In this document: piece after piece, positions 1 through 11,846 of the stretch
How positions within the stretch are numbered: position 1 is the first letter of the stretch
Layout of the letters: every line of letters begins with the position of its first letter
Program-made: the position numbers and the translations under genes
Assembly: GCA_021234155.1 (NCBI GenBank)
Contig: JAJEKV010000046.1
Coordinates: 4,799,665-4,863,664, forward strand
Direction: 5' to 3'
Source of the DNA: Isoetes taiwanensis
Taxonomy: Eukaryota; Streptophyta; Lycopodiopsida; Isoetales; Isoetaceae
DNA length: 64,000 nt
Notes under the pieces: model-generated
Databases searched by the model: none
What the model saw: only the letters and a program-made list of their open reading frames with translations
Told to the model about the DNA's origin: nothing

Positions 1-298
1 GCAGCCTGTGGCAGCATAGGGGCCATAGTCAAGGGCCGAGTAAGACACATGCAATTGCACGAAATGAATGCCAAATAGATTCTTTTATGGGCACTACATT
101 GCTTGGCATGTATGCAAAATGTGGTTCTCTTGGAAAAGCAACAAAAGTCCTTCATAAGTTGCCTTTTCACTGACATTGTGTCCTGGAATGCTCTTGTTGT
201 AGGAAATGCTGAACATGGACTTAGTGAGGAAGCATTGAGGTGTTTTGAACAAATGGAACTGGAACATATCCATCCAGATGCAGCCACATGTATTGTAT
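1..298 (+). pseudogene. PPR (PLS-type) gene fragment, frameshifted
   Basis: Conceptual translation gives typical PPR text in switching frames. Frame 1 reads 'ACGSIGAIVKGR', then hits a TAG near base 76. The next frame carries 'GTTLLGMYAKCGSLGKA' and 'TKVLHKLPF'. The first frame then resumes with 'DIVSWNALVVGNAEHGLS' and '[19 protein letters not shown]'. Two compensating frame changes plus the stop mean it cannot make one protein. PPR proteins bind organelle RNA and direct editing, splicing or stability; this is only about 1.5 to 2 repeats. Homology fades about 40 bases before the first Aurora exon, so it most likely lies within the upstream Aurora intron rather than forming a fusion. The left side is cut by the window edge. 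Confidence 0.8.
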
Positions 299-340
299 AT
301 CTATAACAGTATTCTAATGCTTGACCTTTGTTGCTTTCAG

Positions 341-1161
341 TACATTGCTTCTCTGGCATGTGCACTGCTGTATTGTCATGAGAAACATGTTATTCATCGG
401 GATATTAAACCCGAGAATTTGCTTATTGGAATAAAGGTAAGCTTAGTGTTTATCCCTCTATTGTAATGTGTTTTTCGAGGTTCACCATTCCTATTTGTAG
501 CAGGGGGAACTTAAGATAGCAGATTTTGGGTGGTCTGTTCACACTTTCAACAGGAGGCGTACAATGTGTGGAACACTTGATTACCTACCACCCGAAATGG
601 GTAATTAATATATAAGTTTATATCATTATGCTGCTAAGTGCAAGATTTCATCCTCTTTATGTGTATAAGTCGCAAAACAGCCTACACGATTTTTACATTA
701 TTACAGTGGAAGGCAAGGAACATGATGCTGGTGTAGATATTTGGAGCTTGGGCATATTGTGTTATGAATTCCTTTTTGGTTCTCCTCCATTTGAGGCACA
801 AAAACACACATATCGGCGGTATCTTTCTTTCATCGGTCTTATGTGCTTGCTGTTCCACTTTTCATTTCTAACTTGGTATGTGCAGAATTGTGCGGGTGGA
901 CCTGAAGTTTCCTCCAAAGCCAGTGGTATCCTCTGCTGCCAAAGATCTCATTTGCCAGGTGTAGTAAAGCTTTATTACACATCTTACCTGTTTCATGTGT
1001 TCCCTTTTTCACCTTGCACATCTCATGGATTCCTATATTTTCTGTTTCAGCTGCTAGTGAAAGATTCTTTGCAACGGCTTCCTTTAAAAGAACTGCTTAC
1101 CCATCCATGGATTGTTGCTAATGCAGATCCCTCAGGGATTTATAGCAATAATAGCACTTAA
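341..1161 (+). CDS. AUR: Aurora kinase (plant alpha-type), last five exons
   Basis: Serine/threonine kinase of mitosis that phosphorylates histone H3 and acts at centromeres, spindle and cell plate (family knowledge). Exons 341-436, 504-600, 707-818, 886-958 and 1051-1161 sum to 489 nt, 162 codons plus stop, all in frame and bounded by GT/AG. Visible motifs: '[15 protein letters not shown]' (catalytic Asp), '[18 protein letters not shown]' with activation-loop '[13 protein letters not shown]', '[16 protein letters not shown]', '[18 protein letters not shown]' and C-terminal '[12 protein letters not shown]'. Against Arabidopsis AUR1 as I remember it, two residues are missing in the 'EAQKHTYRR' segment. 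The glycine loop and the catalytic Lys exon are not in the window; they should lie upstream past the PPR insertion. I see no inactivating lesion. If the upstream exons are absent, this would be a truncated duplicate. Confidence 0.87.
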
Positions 1162-2613
1162 GGTTTAGTATATTCATTTTGCCAAAATGTTCATATGTAC
1201 ATGAGCGATTGGTACTTGCTCAATGTGCTATGGATATATTTGTTGTTCTGCAGACATAAAGTGAGAGATATTTACCATAGTTTAGAATTACTAAGCTGGA
1301 ATTAGTTTGTTACATTGCTATCAATCACATATATAACAATGCATATAAATGACTTTTCATCTACCACATCGAACCCCATTGATCGATGACAACCTTATGC
1401 CATGGCTTCAAATACAGCCAAATCTTTGTCAGCCAAATCTTTTTTTTCAATCAATACTTGATTTTCTAGCTTCTGCAAGTTTATGATTTTTAGCAATGTG
1501 TCTTTTGTTGGGCATGATAATTTGGATTTGAAAAATCTTTCTTCCTATTTTCTTTGCTTTTTGTCTATTTACTTTTGAGGAGAAACTGTAGAAGTTTTCT
1601 CTTGCACGCAAAAAATTAGATATACAAAACTTGGGAATGTGGAATAGGAAATCTCCCTTATACAAAGGGGAAGCATATGGTACGACTTAAGTGTGGGATA
1701 AAAACTCCAGTTCAGCTTAAGTTCCTTACGACAGAGTTAATAGATGAAGTTTATAAAGTAAGAATACGGTTTAAAAGCCATTGAATCTCGCAGTCAATCC
1801 ATTGTGATATCACTAGAATTTTGAACATTAGGTCTCTAGTTCAAGAACCCAAAAGTGTGTTGTGTGAGATGACCAGTTTAATAATGTCTTTGTAATAATT
1901 TAAAATTTGCTTGTTTCCCCAAGACCATAGCAACTCTTCAGGTCCTTGCTCGGTGTTATGTTCAAGGCCATTGTTGCATTTTGGCTCCTTTCAAAGATCT
2001 GAGATCACCTTCTTGTCATATTGTTTAGAGTAAAATCCACAACAAAATATACATTTCTCAGAACAAAGTGTTGAAAGAATTTATATTTACAAGAAATTTA
2101 TCGCCGCCGCGAACATTTCTTTGGTCAAACCTCTGCATATGCAGTTAGACCCATTATTGATGTCCAATATTTAAACAATGCAATGCTTGCTTAGTAATAG
2201 ATTTGTTCCTTGACATTCAAGTTGCACAATTCTTCTAAAAGCCAACACTCAGTTGTTATGCTTTTGCATTTTATTCTACCACGTAATAATCTAGGCAGTC
2301 CTCTTAATCCATCTAAAAACATCTTGTATAGCTCCGCATTTAAGTCTAGTTCACATCTATAGTTCTATTGTTTGCCTTCGATGTCATTGGGCATTTAGCT
2401 AATTCTACAAAGAAGCCACTCAATACACTTCAACCCATGCAGTTAGAACGATCCAAAGCTAATAAATTGTATTAGCAAGTCTACTCCGAAGACTCACATG
2501 AGAAGGACACTACTATAACAAAAAATACTTGTTTTTAATGCACAATATCAATAAATACAAAATATAAAACTAAGTATATACTCTCTCAACCACTCAAGGA
2601 AAATTCTGGATTT
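1162..2613. other. AT-rich intergenic, no gene recognised
   Basis: This is the region downstream of the Aurora stop. Short open frames occur on both strands but none shows a family motif, a splice pattern or coding-like composition. It contains no long repeat that I can match elsewhere in the window. Confidence 0.6.
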
Positions 2614-2680
2614 TTGGGTTGCCCCTAAGGGGGCAAATCCTCGTTCATGGGTTTGTGGCATATTTCATGTATATACCAAG
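2614..2680 (+). repeat. GGGTTGCCCC hairpin motif, copy 1 of 4
   Basis: Reads TTGGGTTGCCCCTAAGG followed by GGGCAAATCC, then a stretch with GGGTTTGTGGCATAT. The first part folds on itself (TTGCCCC against GGGGCAA). The same order of motifs recurs at 24516-24574 and 38090-38163 (minus) and 49614-49680 (plus), so it marks one end of a dispersed element that I cannot classify. Confidence 0.6.
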
Positions 2681-3994
2681 ATATACTCGAATATACCAAT
2701 AACTATTATTGGCTGTAAACTGGCAGTGACTTCTATTGCTGGACAGCCACTTTCAAAACTGGCTAACCAGAGAAGCTGCTTTCCTCATCTTCTTGCTTGT
2801 AGTCGTCCAAGGGCATGGTAGGCAGCTTCTTCCAAAGAGGAGGCTCTCAAGGCTGAAATGCCTCGCACTGTTGATGTTGTTGCAGCTCTAAAATAGGAGA
2901 GGTCTTAGCTCAGTGTATGAAGGACGCCCAAGTACCTGGAATAGTCTTCCACCTTGCCAAAGGTGAAAGGTATCATGGAAAAAAAAAGCTCTTATAGATG
3001 GTCTCACATCAAATGGAATCATTCTTATCTGAAGTTCTATTATTTTCGCCTTGCATGTTAATCAGGAATATATGCTTCGTTAGTTCGTAAACATGTAACA
3101 TTTGATGCAAAAATATCTTTAGAAGGAGTGGCATCTAATTGATGGGAAAGGGATTGGAAAACTTAGCTCTTGTTTGTTCAAATAGTGAACGTCGTGATCC
3201 TAATGTTCCAAATATTTTATATGTTTTGTGTTGATTGTCACGTTGTACTGTACTCTGTGACAGGCAAGGGGGAAGCCAATTGAGAAGACCATAGGTTATT
3301 AGTTAAGCTGCTCTTACTAGTGTATTTGTGGGAGCTAGCCGGCATTAACCAATCAAGGTTAGTTTTTTAGGTTCTCCTCCCTTGCCAAACTCGTTCACTT
3401 TCTCATTTGGAAAATCCTTGCTTGGAAGTTAGCATTCAACTTTGTAAGGCATCTGCTGAGGTCTTCCACTGAGATGCCTTCCTAATTGAAGTCCTTTGGC
3501 AAATGGTCTTTTGATTGGTAGAAATAAACATGTTTATAGATGCCCACTTAACTTTTAATGAACTTTTCCACATGTAGCTTACATGGTTTTACATATTCTA
3601 TGCTAAGAAGCACATGCCCAAGTTTTTAACCAAGAGCCTCTTTGCTCATAAGACACATTTACAGGCTACTCATAATATCTTGCAAGCACTAGGAAGAAGG
3701 TTCCTGAATGCTGTCTTTAAGGAACTGAGAACTATAAACTGGACTAGCACAGGATTGAATTAAGGTGGAACTGGTATGCTAAGGACTAAACCACCAGATT
3801 CTAAAGGAGAAATGATTGCATCTCCTATTTATCTATGTATTCTAGAGTTTATAAGACAAATGAGAATTGAAGTATTAAGAAGAAAACTACCTTCACACCT
3901 GTATAGGAAGTATTGGAGGAATGACACTAATAATCCAGCAATAATCTCATTATAGATGCTTAAATTTAAGCCTCTTCACCCTCTGGTCATGGAG
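2681..3994. other. Intergenic, no gene recognised
   Basis: A short frame near 2840-2900 reads 'KEEALKAEMPRTVDVVAAL' but is surrounded by stops and has no partner exon I can identify. Nothing else in this stretch is supportable. Confidence 0.5.
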
Positions 3995-4022
3995 GGCAAC
4001 CCGCCGTGCGCAGCACCTTGTT
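3995..4022 (-). repeat. 28-bp motif with GTGCTGCGCAC hairpin
   Basis: The minus strand reads ACAAGGTGCTGCGCAC then GGCGGGTTGCCC. The same sequence with one or two changes stands at 23885-23912 on the plus strand. GTGC and GCAC can pair around a 3-nt loop. The two copies are flanked by unrelated DNA (an AT satellite here, an A-run there), which fits a mobile-element terminus. Confidence 0.5.
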
Positions 4023-4263
4023 ATACTAGCACACATTAGTATTAGCACACATTAGCATTTTTATACTAGCACACCTTAATTAGCACACATTAGTACTTTA
4101 TACTACCACAATTAGCACACAATTAGCACACAATTAGTACTTTATACTAGTATTAGCACACATTAGCATTCTACATTAGTACACATTGGTATTAGTATAC
4201 ATTAACATTTTATACTAGCACACATTAGCATTTTATACTAGCACACATTCTATACTATACTAT
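4021..4263. repeat. AT-rich tandem repeat (TAGCACACATTAG family)
   Basis: Irregular tandem copies of TTATACTAGCACACATTAG and ATTAGCACACATTAGCATT fill this stretch. Units vary in length, as expected of a decayed satellite. It begins immediately after the hairpin motif to its left. Confidence 0.8.
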
Positions 4264-5797
4264 GTATTTTTTAATAAACACAATATTTTATGTATTTTCT
4301 ATGAAAAATTACCCTCCCCATAAATTTCCTATGTATTTTCTATGATAAATAGACCCTCCCCATGTATTTATCTAATGGACATCATATGCACCTATAATGC
4401 ACATTATAACAACTGAAAAATAATTTACCCTACTTACCCTTACAAATGCATTATACAAATATTACACTCTACGTGACTTATTAAAAAGACTTATTTAATT
4501 GTTTCTTATACCCCGCCCTTTTTTCCCCCCAATATTTGAATTTTAAAATTTGGTACACACCTTTGTACCGCAGATCCTGTTGGACCACTTGGAAAGGAGA
4601 AACCACCACGTTTTCGCAGATCCGCAACCTACTAATCCGTTAAAAGGAATGACGTGAGCTTCTTAATGGCTATGGCGGAGCAAATTTAGACGGTATGGCC
4701 CTCATTCATACGCTAGCCCATGTGCATCGCCTCATTTCAAACTTATTCTTTGTCCGAGAACCAATCTAGAAAAGCTTTGCATGCTATGAATCATGTGCGC
4801 ATGTACCCATTGATTCCAAAGCCAAGGAGCGTAAACGGAGGACCTTATTAGATCCACGATACAAAGAACTGGCCGCTAATACACCGTGAAATCATGGGGC
4901 CATAGCCGCTTTTTGAAGATAAGTGCTTTTGGAGATAAGCACCTCTGGGCGCCTGCGCCTGAAATGGAGATGCCGAAGCTTTTGCCCAGCCTTCCTGCCT
5001 AAAATCATGTCTCTTTGCATTTTTCTCGCCATGTACTCTAGCTTAAGGAGAATCCTGAATTGAAACCCGAGCTACTATGTAATTCCACCGACCGGATGTT
5101 TTCTGCCAAGCAAGGAAAAATGTGAGAGAGGTGAGCATCGTGGAAGAAAAGGCGGGCATTATGTTGAGCTCTTCAAGAGAGCTATTTTCCGATGAGAAGG
5201 CAGATCCAAGAAGAAGAGTTAGAAAAAGAAGCAAAAAGCTAAAAAAAGCAATGGAAATGGGGTACCTGGGTTTGAGGGGGTATGTATGAGCTTTGTGGAT
5301 ATGGCTGACTGGATTTGGAGGATATAATTTCGAGAGAAAAGCGAGGATGCCGAATAGATGCTAAACAACCGATCATGCCCTCGAAGGTTAGGATTGATGA
5401 GAGGGAAGGATTTTGAGGAGGAAGAACGGGCACAAGAGAACAATTAAACATGAATATCCGAAATCATACAGCGATGGGATTCGACCGGTGGAGCGCTTTG
5501 ATATGGTCGAATGGAAGACAAGATCGCTTTAATCGGTAATGCCTAGTTTTCTCCCTAAACGCTTTCTTTTTGGATCGTAACCAATCCAAGGCCTTTCCCA
5601 AATCAATGATTCCCGCTCAAAGAGGTTGCGATCCTCCGAGATGACAAAAATTGCCTCACTAATCGCGCAAACAATTGGAGGATGACCTTCAGAACATCGC
5701 TTCCTTCTTTTCGATAGGTTTGATCCATGAAAATGATACCCTTGGAAAATAACGTCCATGGCACCATTTCCCAGCTTAAGGTCGCGAAGAAAAAGCC
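4264..5797. other. Intergenic, no gene recognised
   Basis: Open frames on both strands between 5043 and 5760 overlap each other and show no known domain, no consistent exon boundaries and no similarity to other parts of the window. Confidence 0.5.
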
Positions 5798-5852
5798 CTT
5801 CTGCTATCCTATCTTCTGCTATCCTATCTTCTGCTATCCACCTTCTGTTATC
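5798..5852. repeat. 15-bp tandem repeat, three copies
   Basis: CTTCTGCTATCCTAT is present twice in full and a third time as CTTCTGCTATCCACC, followed by a degenerate CTTCTGTTATCC. Because 15 is a multiple of three it keeps frames open and gives artificial 'FCYPI' repeats in translation. Confidence 0.85.
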
Positions 5853-5985
5853 CGGCGCTTCTATTTCCCTCTGGTCTGTTCGCTGCCCATATTTTTCATA
5901 TATATGTGGATCTGCTCTTCATAGAAGATGCCTTCTGGACTATTGCCTTCAAAAATCAGAAAGTGCCTTCAAAAAGCAGAAGGTG

Positions 5986-6011
5986 CCTTCTCGACTCGGT
6001 AGTCGAGAAGG
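5986..6011. repeat. Perfect 11-bp hairpin, loop CGGT
   Basis: CCTTCTCGACT, four loop bases, then AGTCGAGAAGG: a perfect inverted repeat. It is preceded by repeated TGCCTTC words. It could be a transposon terminus or replication-slippage product; no U-run follows on either strand to suggest a terminator. Confidence 0.75.
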
Positions 6012-6170
6012 ATTATAATGTTTAAAAGGAGTGAGTTCTATTTTTATTTTGTATAATGTTCCATGGGCGCCCAACAAAAGAAAAATTTGGTGCCCATTTC
6101 TTAGCTGGCCATCCGCTCATGGGGCTTCTGCTGAAGGCTTGGGGAGCACAAAAGGGAGGAATTGTGCCCA

Positions 6171-6192
6171 TTCTCGCCTCGTGAGGCGAGAA
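6171..6192. repeat. Perfect 9-bp hairpin, loop CGTG
   Basis: TTCTCGCCT, CGTG, AGGCGAGAA. It lies 160 bases from the similar hairpin at 5986-6011 and shares its TTCTCG stem core, so the two may have a common origin. Confidence 0.75.
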
Positions 6193-6211
6193 AAAACTTC
6201 TCAGCATTGTC

Positions 6212-6335
6212 TAAATTGTTTAATTATTTATTATCTAATTAAATAGTTGTTTAATTAATTGTTTAATTTATTATCTATTTATTATCTAATTATCTAATCT
6301 AATTATCTATTTATTATCTATTAATTTATTATCTA
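6212..6335. repeat. AT-rich low-complexity block (TTTATTATCTAAT words)
   Basis: Repeated TTATTATCTAATT and GTTTAATTAATTG words with almost no G or C. It abuts the C-rich block directly. Confidence 0.85.
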
Positions 6336-6579
6336 ACCCCTTTGCCCTGCCCCCTCCTCCCCTTCCCCAAGAGACCCCCCCCTCCCCTCCCTTTGCCTTC
6401 CCCTCCCTTCCCCCCACCCTCCTCCCCTTTGCCCTTCCCCTCCCCCCCTTTTCCCCAAGAGACCACCCTTCCCTCCCCTTGGCCCCTTCCCCCTTCTCCC
6501 CTTCCCTCCCCCCCATTTCCCCCTCCTTACTTTACCTTTTTCCTCCCCTCCCCTTCCTTCTCTTCTTCCACCACCCCCT
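6336..6579. repeat. Pyrimidine-only tract, C-rich
   Basis: About 240 bases made almost wholly of C and T on the plus strand (CCCTCCCC and CCTTCCC words), with many runs of three or more C. The minus strand is therefore G-rich and could form quadruplex or triplex structures. Long open frames crossing it are a composition artefact. Confidence 0.9.
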
Positions 6580-6891
6580 GGGTGAAAGATGCTCTGTACC
6601 ACTTTTGGAACCCTCAAAGTGCCTTTGCCCCTTTTAAAACCGGTACTTTCTGTTTTTTCTTCCCATTAAAATCAATCCAAAAATTTTGAATTGAAGGTCC
6701 ATAAAATGTGAATCTATAGTATTATAGCATAACAATACTATTAGAGACTAAAATGAATGATCAACTCCCAAACTTATTCTTTATTGAGACATTTATGCAA
6801 GTTCCCAGTACCCAGTGCTGGGTACTTTTCTGGGTAGTTTTGCACTCCCTAAAAAGAACTTTAGATGGTACACCCTAGCATGCTTTCACCC
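6580..6891. mobile_element. MITE, copy 1 (GGGTRAAAG...CTTTYACCC family)
   Basis: The left end reads GGGTGAAAGATGCTCTGTACC with an internal deletion; the right end, reverse-complemented, is GGGTGAAAGCATGCTAGG then GTGTACC. Internal sequence (ACCACTTTTGGAACC, a CCCAGTACCCAG block near the right end) matches the element at 11847-12168. About 312 bp and no coding capacity. Target duplication is ambiguous because the left flank is C-rich. Confidence 0.8.
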
Positions 6892-7261
6892 CCCTTCATT
6901 TTCTCGGATTGTCATGTGTAAATGTTCTTCTTATTTTATCAAGGAAAAATCTAATAATGATTCAATGGCAACTTACTTTTTTTTTGCATGAGTCCCATTT
7001 TCAGTCCGAGTCCCAAAATTCGAGATTTGTCCCACTTTAATTAAATACGACTTTTTAGGTTCAGTTATGAGCTCTGCCCTTATTCCGCCCTCAGTTTGGA
7101 TGGGAAAATCCCGCGGGTCTTGGAACGTTCTAGCTAATGCTTGAAGAGTAAAAATATTTAGCAGAGAAAAATCGGAATCCACCTCGCCTTGGCTGCCCTA
7201 AGCTGCATCCGCCACAGGTTTTGGCTTAGAAAGTCGATTGCTTTCCTTTTTTTTTACCCTT

Positions 7262-7824
7262 TGCTTTCCCTTTGAGCAATGCACATTCTTTGCTCGATTA
7301 ACCTTCTTATGTCAGACAAACAGTTAGCCAAAGGCAATGGCTCAGGTTCGAGTACAGTTGGCCTTGGCTGTTGCTTTTGTGTCTTTATAAGGTGAGTAGT
7401 CGAACATTGAACATATTGCACTCCATCCAGTGTGTATGTACCCGACCTTTGTTGAAGCAGCCCCTGTTTCCAGCAGCAAGTACGCCAGAAGCTGGGCAAT
7501 AGAAATACTACCCACAAGAGCAATGCTCGCTGCTCGATTAACCTCCTTTAGATCATTTTAGGATGAATAATGCTAAGATTGAATGAAGAAAAAAATACCC
7601 AATGACGATTGCTGAGGAAACTGCAAGGCCACTGCAGAAAAAACAGAGTTTTAAAATTAAAGAGATTTAAAATATAAGGGGCCTGGAACTTACGTAAATG
7701 CCTTGGAATCTCTCCAGCTAGCTTTCAAGGCACCGTTTGAAATGTATTGTCTTGTTGTGACCATGAGGACCAGGGCCAGGATGGAGAAAGCCAACCCCAA
7801 AATACGAAGGAAAAGGTTGCATTA
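7262..7824 (-). pseudogene. CASP-like four-helix membrane protein remnant, copy A
   Basis: The minus-strand exon at 7694-7824 reads 'NLFLRILGLAFSILALVLM' then 'VTTRQYISNGALKASWRDSK' and ends at a GTAAGT donor. This looks like the first transmembrane helix of CASP-like (CASPL) proteins, which scaffold membrane domains. After a CAG acceptor the next exon (to 7631) begins 'GLAVSSAIVIGYFFLHSILA', a plausible second helix, then runs into stops and frame changes. The continuation in shifted frames ('LLPSFWRTCCW', 'GTYTLDGVQYVQCS') corresponds to the third helix and last loop seen better in copy B. Dead by frameshifts. The family call rests on hydrophobic pattern and phrase similarity only. Confidence 0.5.
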
Positions 7825-8193
7825 ATGCAGACATTTTGCCTTTTTTTCACACTGCGGTATTGCTGTGGCACCACCAACTCTGTCTCTGCAGCTCTTCATT
7901 TTGGCCTTTGCCTTCTCCTCTCTACAAATTGCTTCTTCTTCTCTATAGAATTGCACTTACAACAACATATCATTTCTGTCATTTAAAAAGCTTTACATGT
8001 CCAGCAGCCCCCCATGGTTCTTTTCACACTAGCTCGCCCTCAACATTTTTCGTCCTTAATTTTTTTTTTGTTCACTTTAAAAAGAAAGGAAAATAAAACT
8101 AGAGCAGCATTTGTATATCACCATGGTTACCTACTATAACTAGATATTACTTTTTACGTCATAACGATTATAAGTAGATATACTATATATATA

Positions 8194-11100
8194 ACTAGTC
8201 AAAAGCACGTTTGATTACTTTGCATAGCAAATTGTAAGATATGGTGTAGGCCTGGATTTTTGGGCAAGGAGGAAAAGCCAGATACTGGTGTTCTGTGTAT
8301 AGGTTGATATTAGAACTTGTTCCAAATGCGTGGTCCATGTAGCCAAATAATGATGGTGCATTTAGTATATTGCGTTTGGAAGTGCTCTCCAATTTTATCC
8401 CGTAAGAAGTTAGTTAAAAATTAATGTTTTTTCCTGATTCCCCCACATATCTGTTGGATAAACCCTAAAGTAGGAAATAAAAGACTTGCATGAGATTTTA
8501 ATTTATTGTCTTTTCATATCTTGTTGTTTGAGGAGGAAATAAAAGATTTATAAGCATTATTCGAAGATGCCTAGAAGAAAATTATTACCAATGAGTTTAG
8601 ACATGAGCCTAAATTTGAATGATCTAGTTTCATTGTAGAATGCATAAGCTTTTCATTAAGACAACGATGCACAAGTTTCATGAATCTTCTGCCAAAATAC
8701 GGCCATCTGAACTATCTTGCTCAATCCTCGCTTTCCTGTCAAGGATCTTGAAATTGGATTTCATGGCTTTGCTACTCTTCACAATATCTGGAGTTAAACT
8801 AATTGTTTCCAAAACCGCAAATGATATGGTGACAATTACAAAAAATGTCTTCGTCATATCCCCAAACTGGCCATTTTATCTCTTGTCAACTTGGCCCCAT
8901 ACTATAATGCAAGTCCATAAGAAGGAAATATCAACATTTGAGATATGCCATATTCTAACCCAGCTATTTGTCGTCTGACGAAGTTAAACTGCTTTGTTAG
9001 CAAATAAGTTTACTAATCTCTCCTCTGCATTGAAAGCTGCCACAATACGGATGTTGCAAACGGCTTCTCCTAATTATTGATCACACCACACAAATGCTTT
9101 GGTTCAGAGACTCCCATGTCATGATTGAGAGACAACAAGTCTAAAATGAACTCATAATGGCTAGAAGTATGTAAACAATCAGGTTCCATGTGTGCTAATA
9201 ATGGCACGGAGTATGTCACTAATCAGGTGAGTATCTCACATCCTGTAACCAAATGGCATGTCAATTTCATCACTTTGCAATAGCAAATACAGCAGATGAA
9301 GCATAATGGAGTGGCAACAAGATCACTCCAAGGGACTTCCTTTTCCTTTTCACTCATTCATTCACAAGACTGTTGATACCTCATATGATGAACAAAGGTA
9401 GAAATACATGAGCGGGCCAAATGGGCACTTGGATAACACCATCCCTTATTCTAATCACATATAAAGCTAGGCCATTTTTTCTGGTGATTAAAAAACATGC
9501 CCGAAGTCTCTTCCACACATTTAACATGCTTATATTTAGTTTGAATTACTTGCAAATGTCTCATAGTCCCAAGTGGTCTCTTGTAGGCAATAATATAATC
9601 TTTCTATCTTTTGATCCAAACTACTTTTCTGCTGATGCAGGGGGATAACTAAAGCACCAGATTCATAGTCATAGCCAGTCAAGTCTAAAATGTATGTCGG
9701 TAACCAAACAATTCAACATCTCTTCATCTGTCAATTAGATGGCCAAATACTTCGGGTTCCTGCAAGATCTTGCCCTTAAAAGAAAACAAAATTAACAGAA
9801 AAGAAAAAAAAGAATAACATCAAAATCTAGAGCCCATCTTGGCATAGGACATAGTAAGAGTTGAGAAAATAACAAAATTATCACGATGAGCTAGGTACAA
9901 AACTAGAGAAAATGAACGATGCAGAATGGTCCACATGAAGAATAATAAAGAGGATCTACATAAGCAAGATGTTTCATATCAGACCCAAAACTTTTAAACC
10001 AAATGTGTTCACAACAAAACATACTCAAAACCACTCTCAGAAATCACCCATGTGCTCTGAGAATAAAGGAAACGGACAACTAGTGCACCTTCATATACTA
10101 TCATAAGCGCAACCATATAAAACAAGGGAAGGAGAAATTACCAGTCGTAATTAGAACCAATTTTTATCTGATCAACAAAGAAAAATATCAAGAATGAATA
10201 ATTGGAAAGGAAGATTGCTTATCCGGAAATGGCTCTGTCACTAACATCTCTGATTAACCTTGCGACAGCAGCCAAAATAGAAATCAACGATATCTTTGCT
10301 AACCTTTAGCATAGAGCAGCCCAAATAGTAAAGCTTGAAAAGAATTCTGGTTGGTTTGGGGATTACTTCAAATACATATGCTCGATGAGAACAAGTTTGC
10401 TCGAGAATGATCACAACTCCAAAGAAAAATGCTGCACGGAAGCAAAATCTCGAAAAAAATCTACGTGAAGACCAAGCCTACGTTCAAAACAAATCTCTTG
10501 AAGACCAAGAACCTATCCGAAACAAACCTCGATTGCACCAAAAAGCGGTGAGTGCGGTGTCGATGTCTTTGCGAATTTTGGGGCCAAGGCACTCAAAAAA
10601 CACTCCCCTACAGGGCAACTCTATGCCACGGAGACAACTAGAAGCCACATCTTTGATTACCAAAAAGAAGAAATATCTCAGAACCAGAAGGAGGCTTTGA
10701 ATCGAACTACGGGTCTGCATCCTTGTAAAGGTAAAGTCGATCTGTCATTTGCTGGAAGACCTCAGAACAAAACAAGAATCCAAAGCAAGAATAGATTCCA
10801 CGAAATCCCAAACTGTGCCACCGAAAACCGGACATCCACAAAATGATCTATTATTTGAAGCCATGGGAGACCTTTCGAATGATGAGAAAAGAAATCTAAA
10901 GCATGCAAGCAAAGGCCATAAAAAGACTCGGAAGGCTGCCCAAAACGAGCAAATAAAAACCGGGAAAGGAAATACGGAAAAAAAATGAAAGCGGCCGGGA
11001 AAAAAAATAGGGGCAGCGACCAAAGAAAAACTCGAAGCATCCAGGTTCTTAAGGCGAAAACTTGAAGGAAAGGTGATACCCTAAACAGCCAAAAGAGTGT

Positions 11101-11294
11101 AATGCGGAACACGAGCAAGCATTCTCTCCAACGCGGTATAACTTCCCAAGCACCACTGGAATTTCGGGAATTTTCATGACCGTACATCAAATCGGCGATT
11201 GTAATGCTCACACACGCACAAAATCCTTAGCATGCAGAGCGTGGACACTCTGAAATTGCTTCAAAGTGTCCACTTGCGTTTGTGCAAACGTGCT
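8194..11294 (-). mobile_element. 3.1 kb insertion present only in copy A
   Basis: Copy B runs straight from the TATATATA stretch into AAAAAGAAAAACAT, whereas copy A has 3.1 kb between them. Its ends carry a short inverted repeat, AGCACGTTTG (8202-8211) and CAAACGTGCT. The right 50 bp matches the right end of a second, 0.47 kb element at 27583-28059, and the left end starts ACTAG(T)CAAAA like that element. No transposase is recognisable; open frames at 10407-11211 on both strands have no known domain. Superfamily unknown. Confidence 0.6.
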
Positions 11295-11368
11295 AAAAAG
11301 AAAAACATATTTAACTTCAATATAATCTCTAAAGTTTGTACAGTTAATTTTGTCTATCAGTCATAGAC

Positions 11369-11495
11369 ACAACATTAATATTGCTCTACTAGTCTATGCC
11401 CTACAACTACTAAATACAAAAACACAACCCCTCAACATTAATATTGCTCTACTAGTCTTTGCCCCACAACTACTAAATACAAATACACAACCCCT
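11369..11495. repeat. 64-bp tandem duplication
   Basis: ACATTAATATTGCTCTACTA recurs 64 bases later, with the following CTACAACTACTAAATACAAA also repeated. The same pair exists in copy B at 20988-21114, so it predates the segmental duplication. Confidence 0.85.
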
Positions 11496-11846
11496 GCCTT
11501 ATCCATGCATAAAGTTCCTCAACATTCAGAAAGCAATAAAGTTTCCACCAGCAATTGTTTTCAATTCTATTCTGACTTTTTCTAACCTCTTCGTTACTCG
11601 CCACAGTCACTAGGGTGATTGTTCTATGTCTACAACGAGATCAAAGCTGAAGTTCCATAACAAAGTTATTGGATATTTGTTTGCCATCATCAACCTTAAT
11701 AACGCATAACAAATGGCGTACAAGCATGCAAAATTACACTAGACTTCAATGTGTAGATCATGTGCCAGACGTACAAGAGCGGCAATAGCCTAGGGCTCGG
11801 CATGCAAGGAGCAGACGCTTTTCAATCACATTATCTCTCCAATCAT

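Noticed and set aside
6307-6689. Long Gly/Arg-rich and Pro-rich open frames on both strands
   Set aside because: They are by-products of the pyrimidine tract, which lacks stop codons in several frames.
8640-8978. 112-codon open frame inside the 3.1 kb insertion as a transposase
   Set aside because: No DDE, HUH or other catalytic pattern; composition is as expected for AT-rich non-coding DNA.
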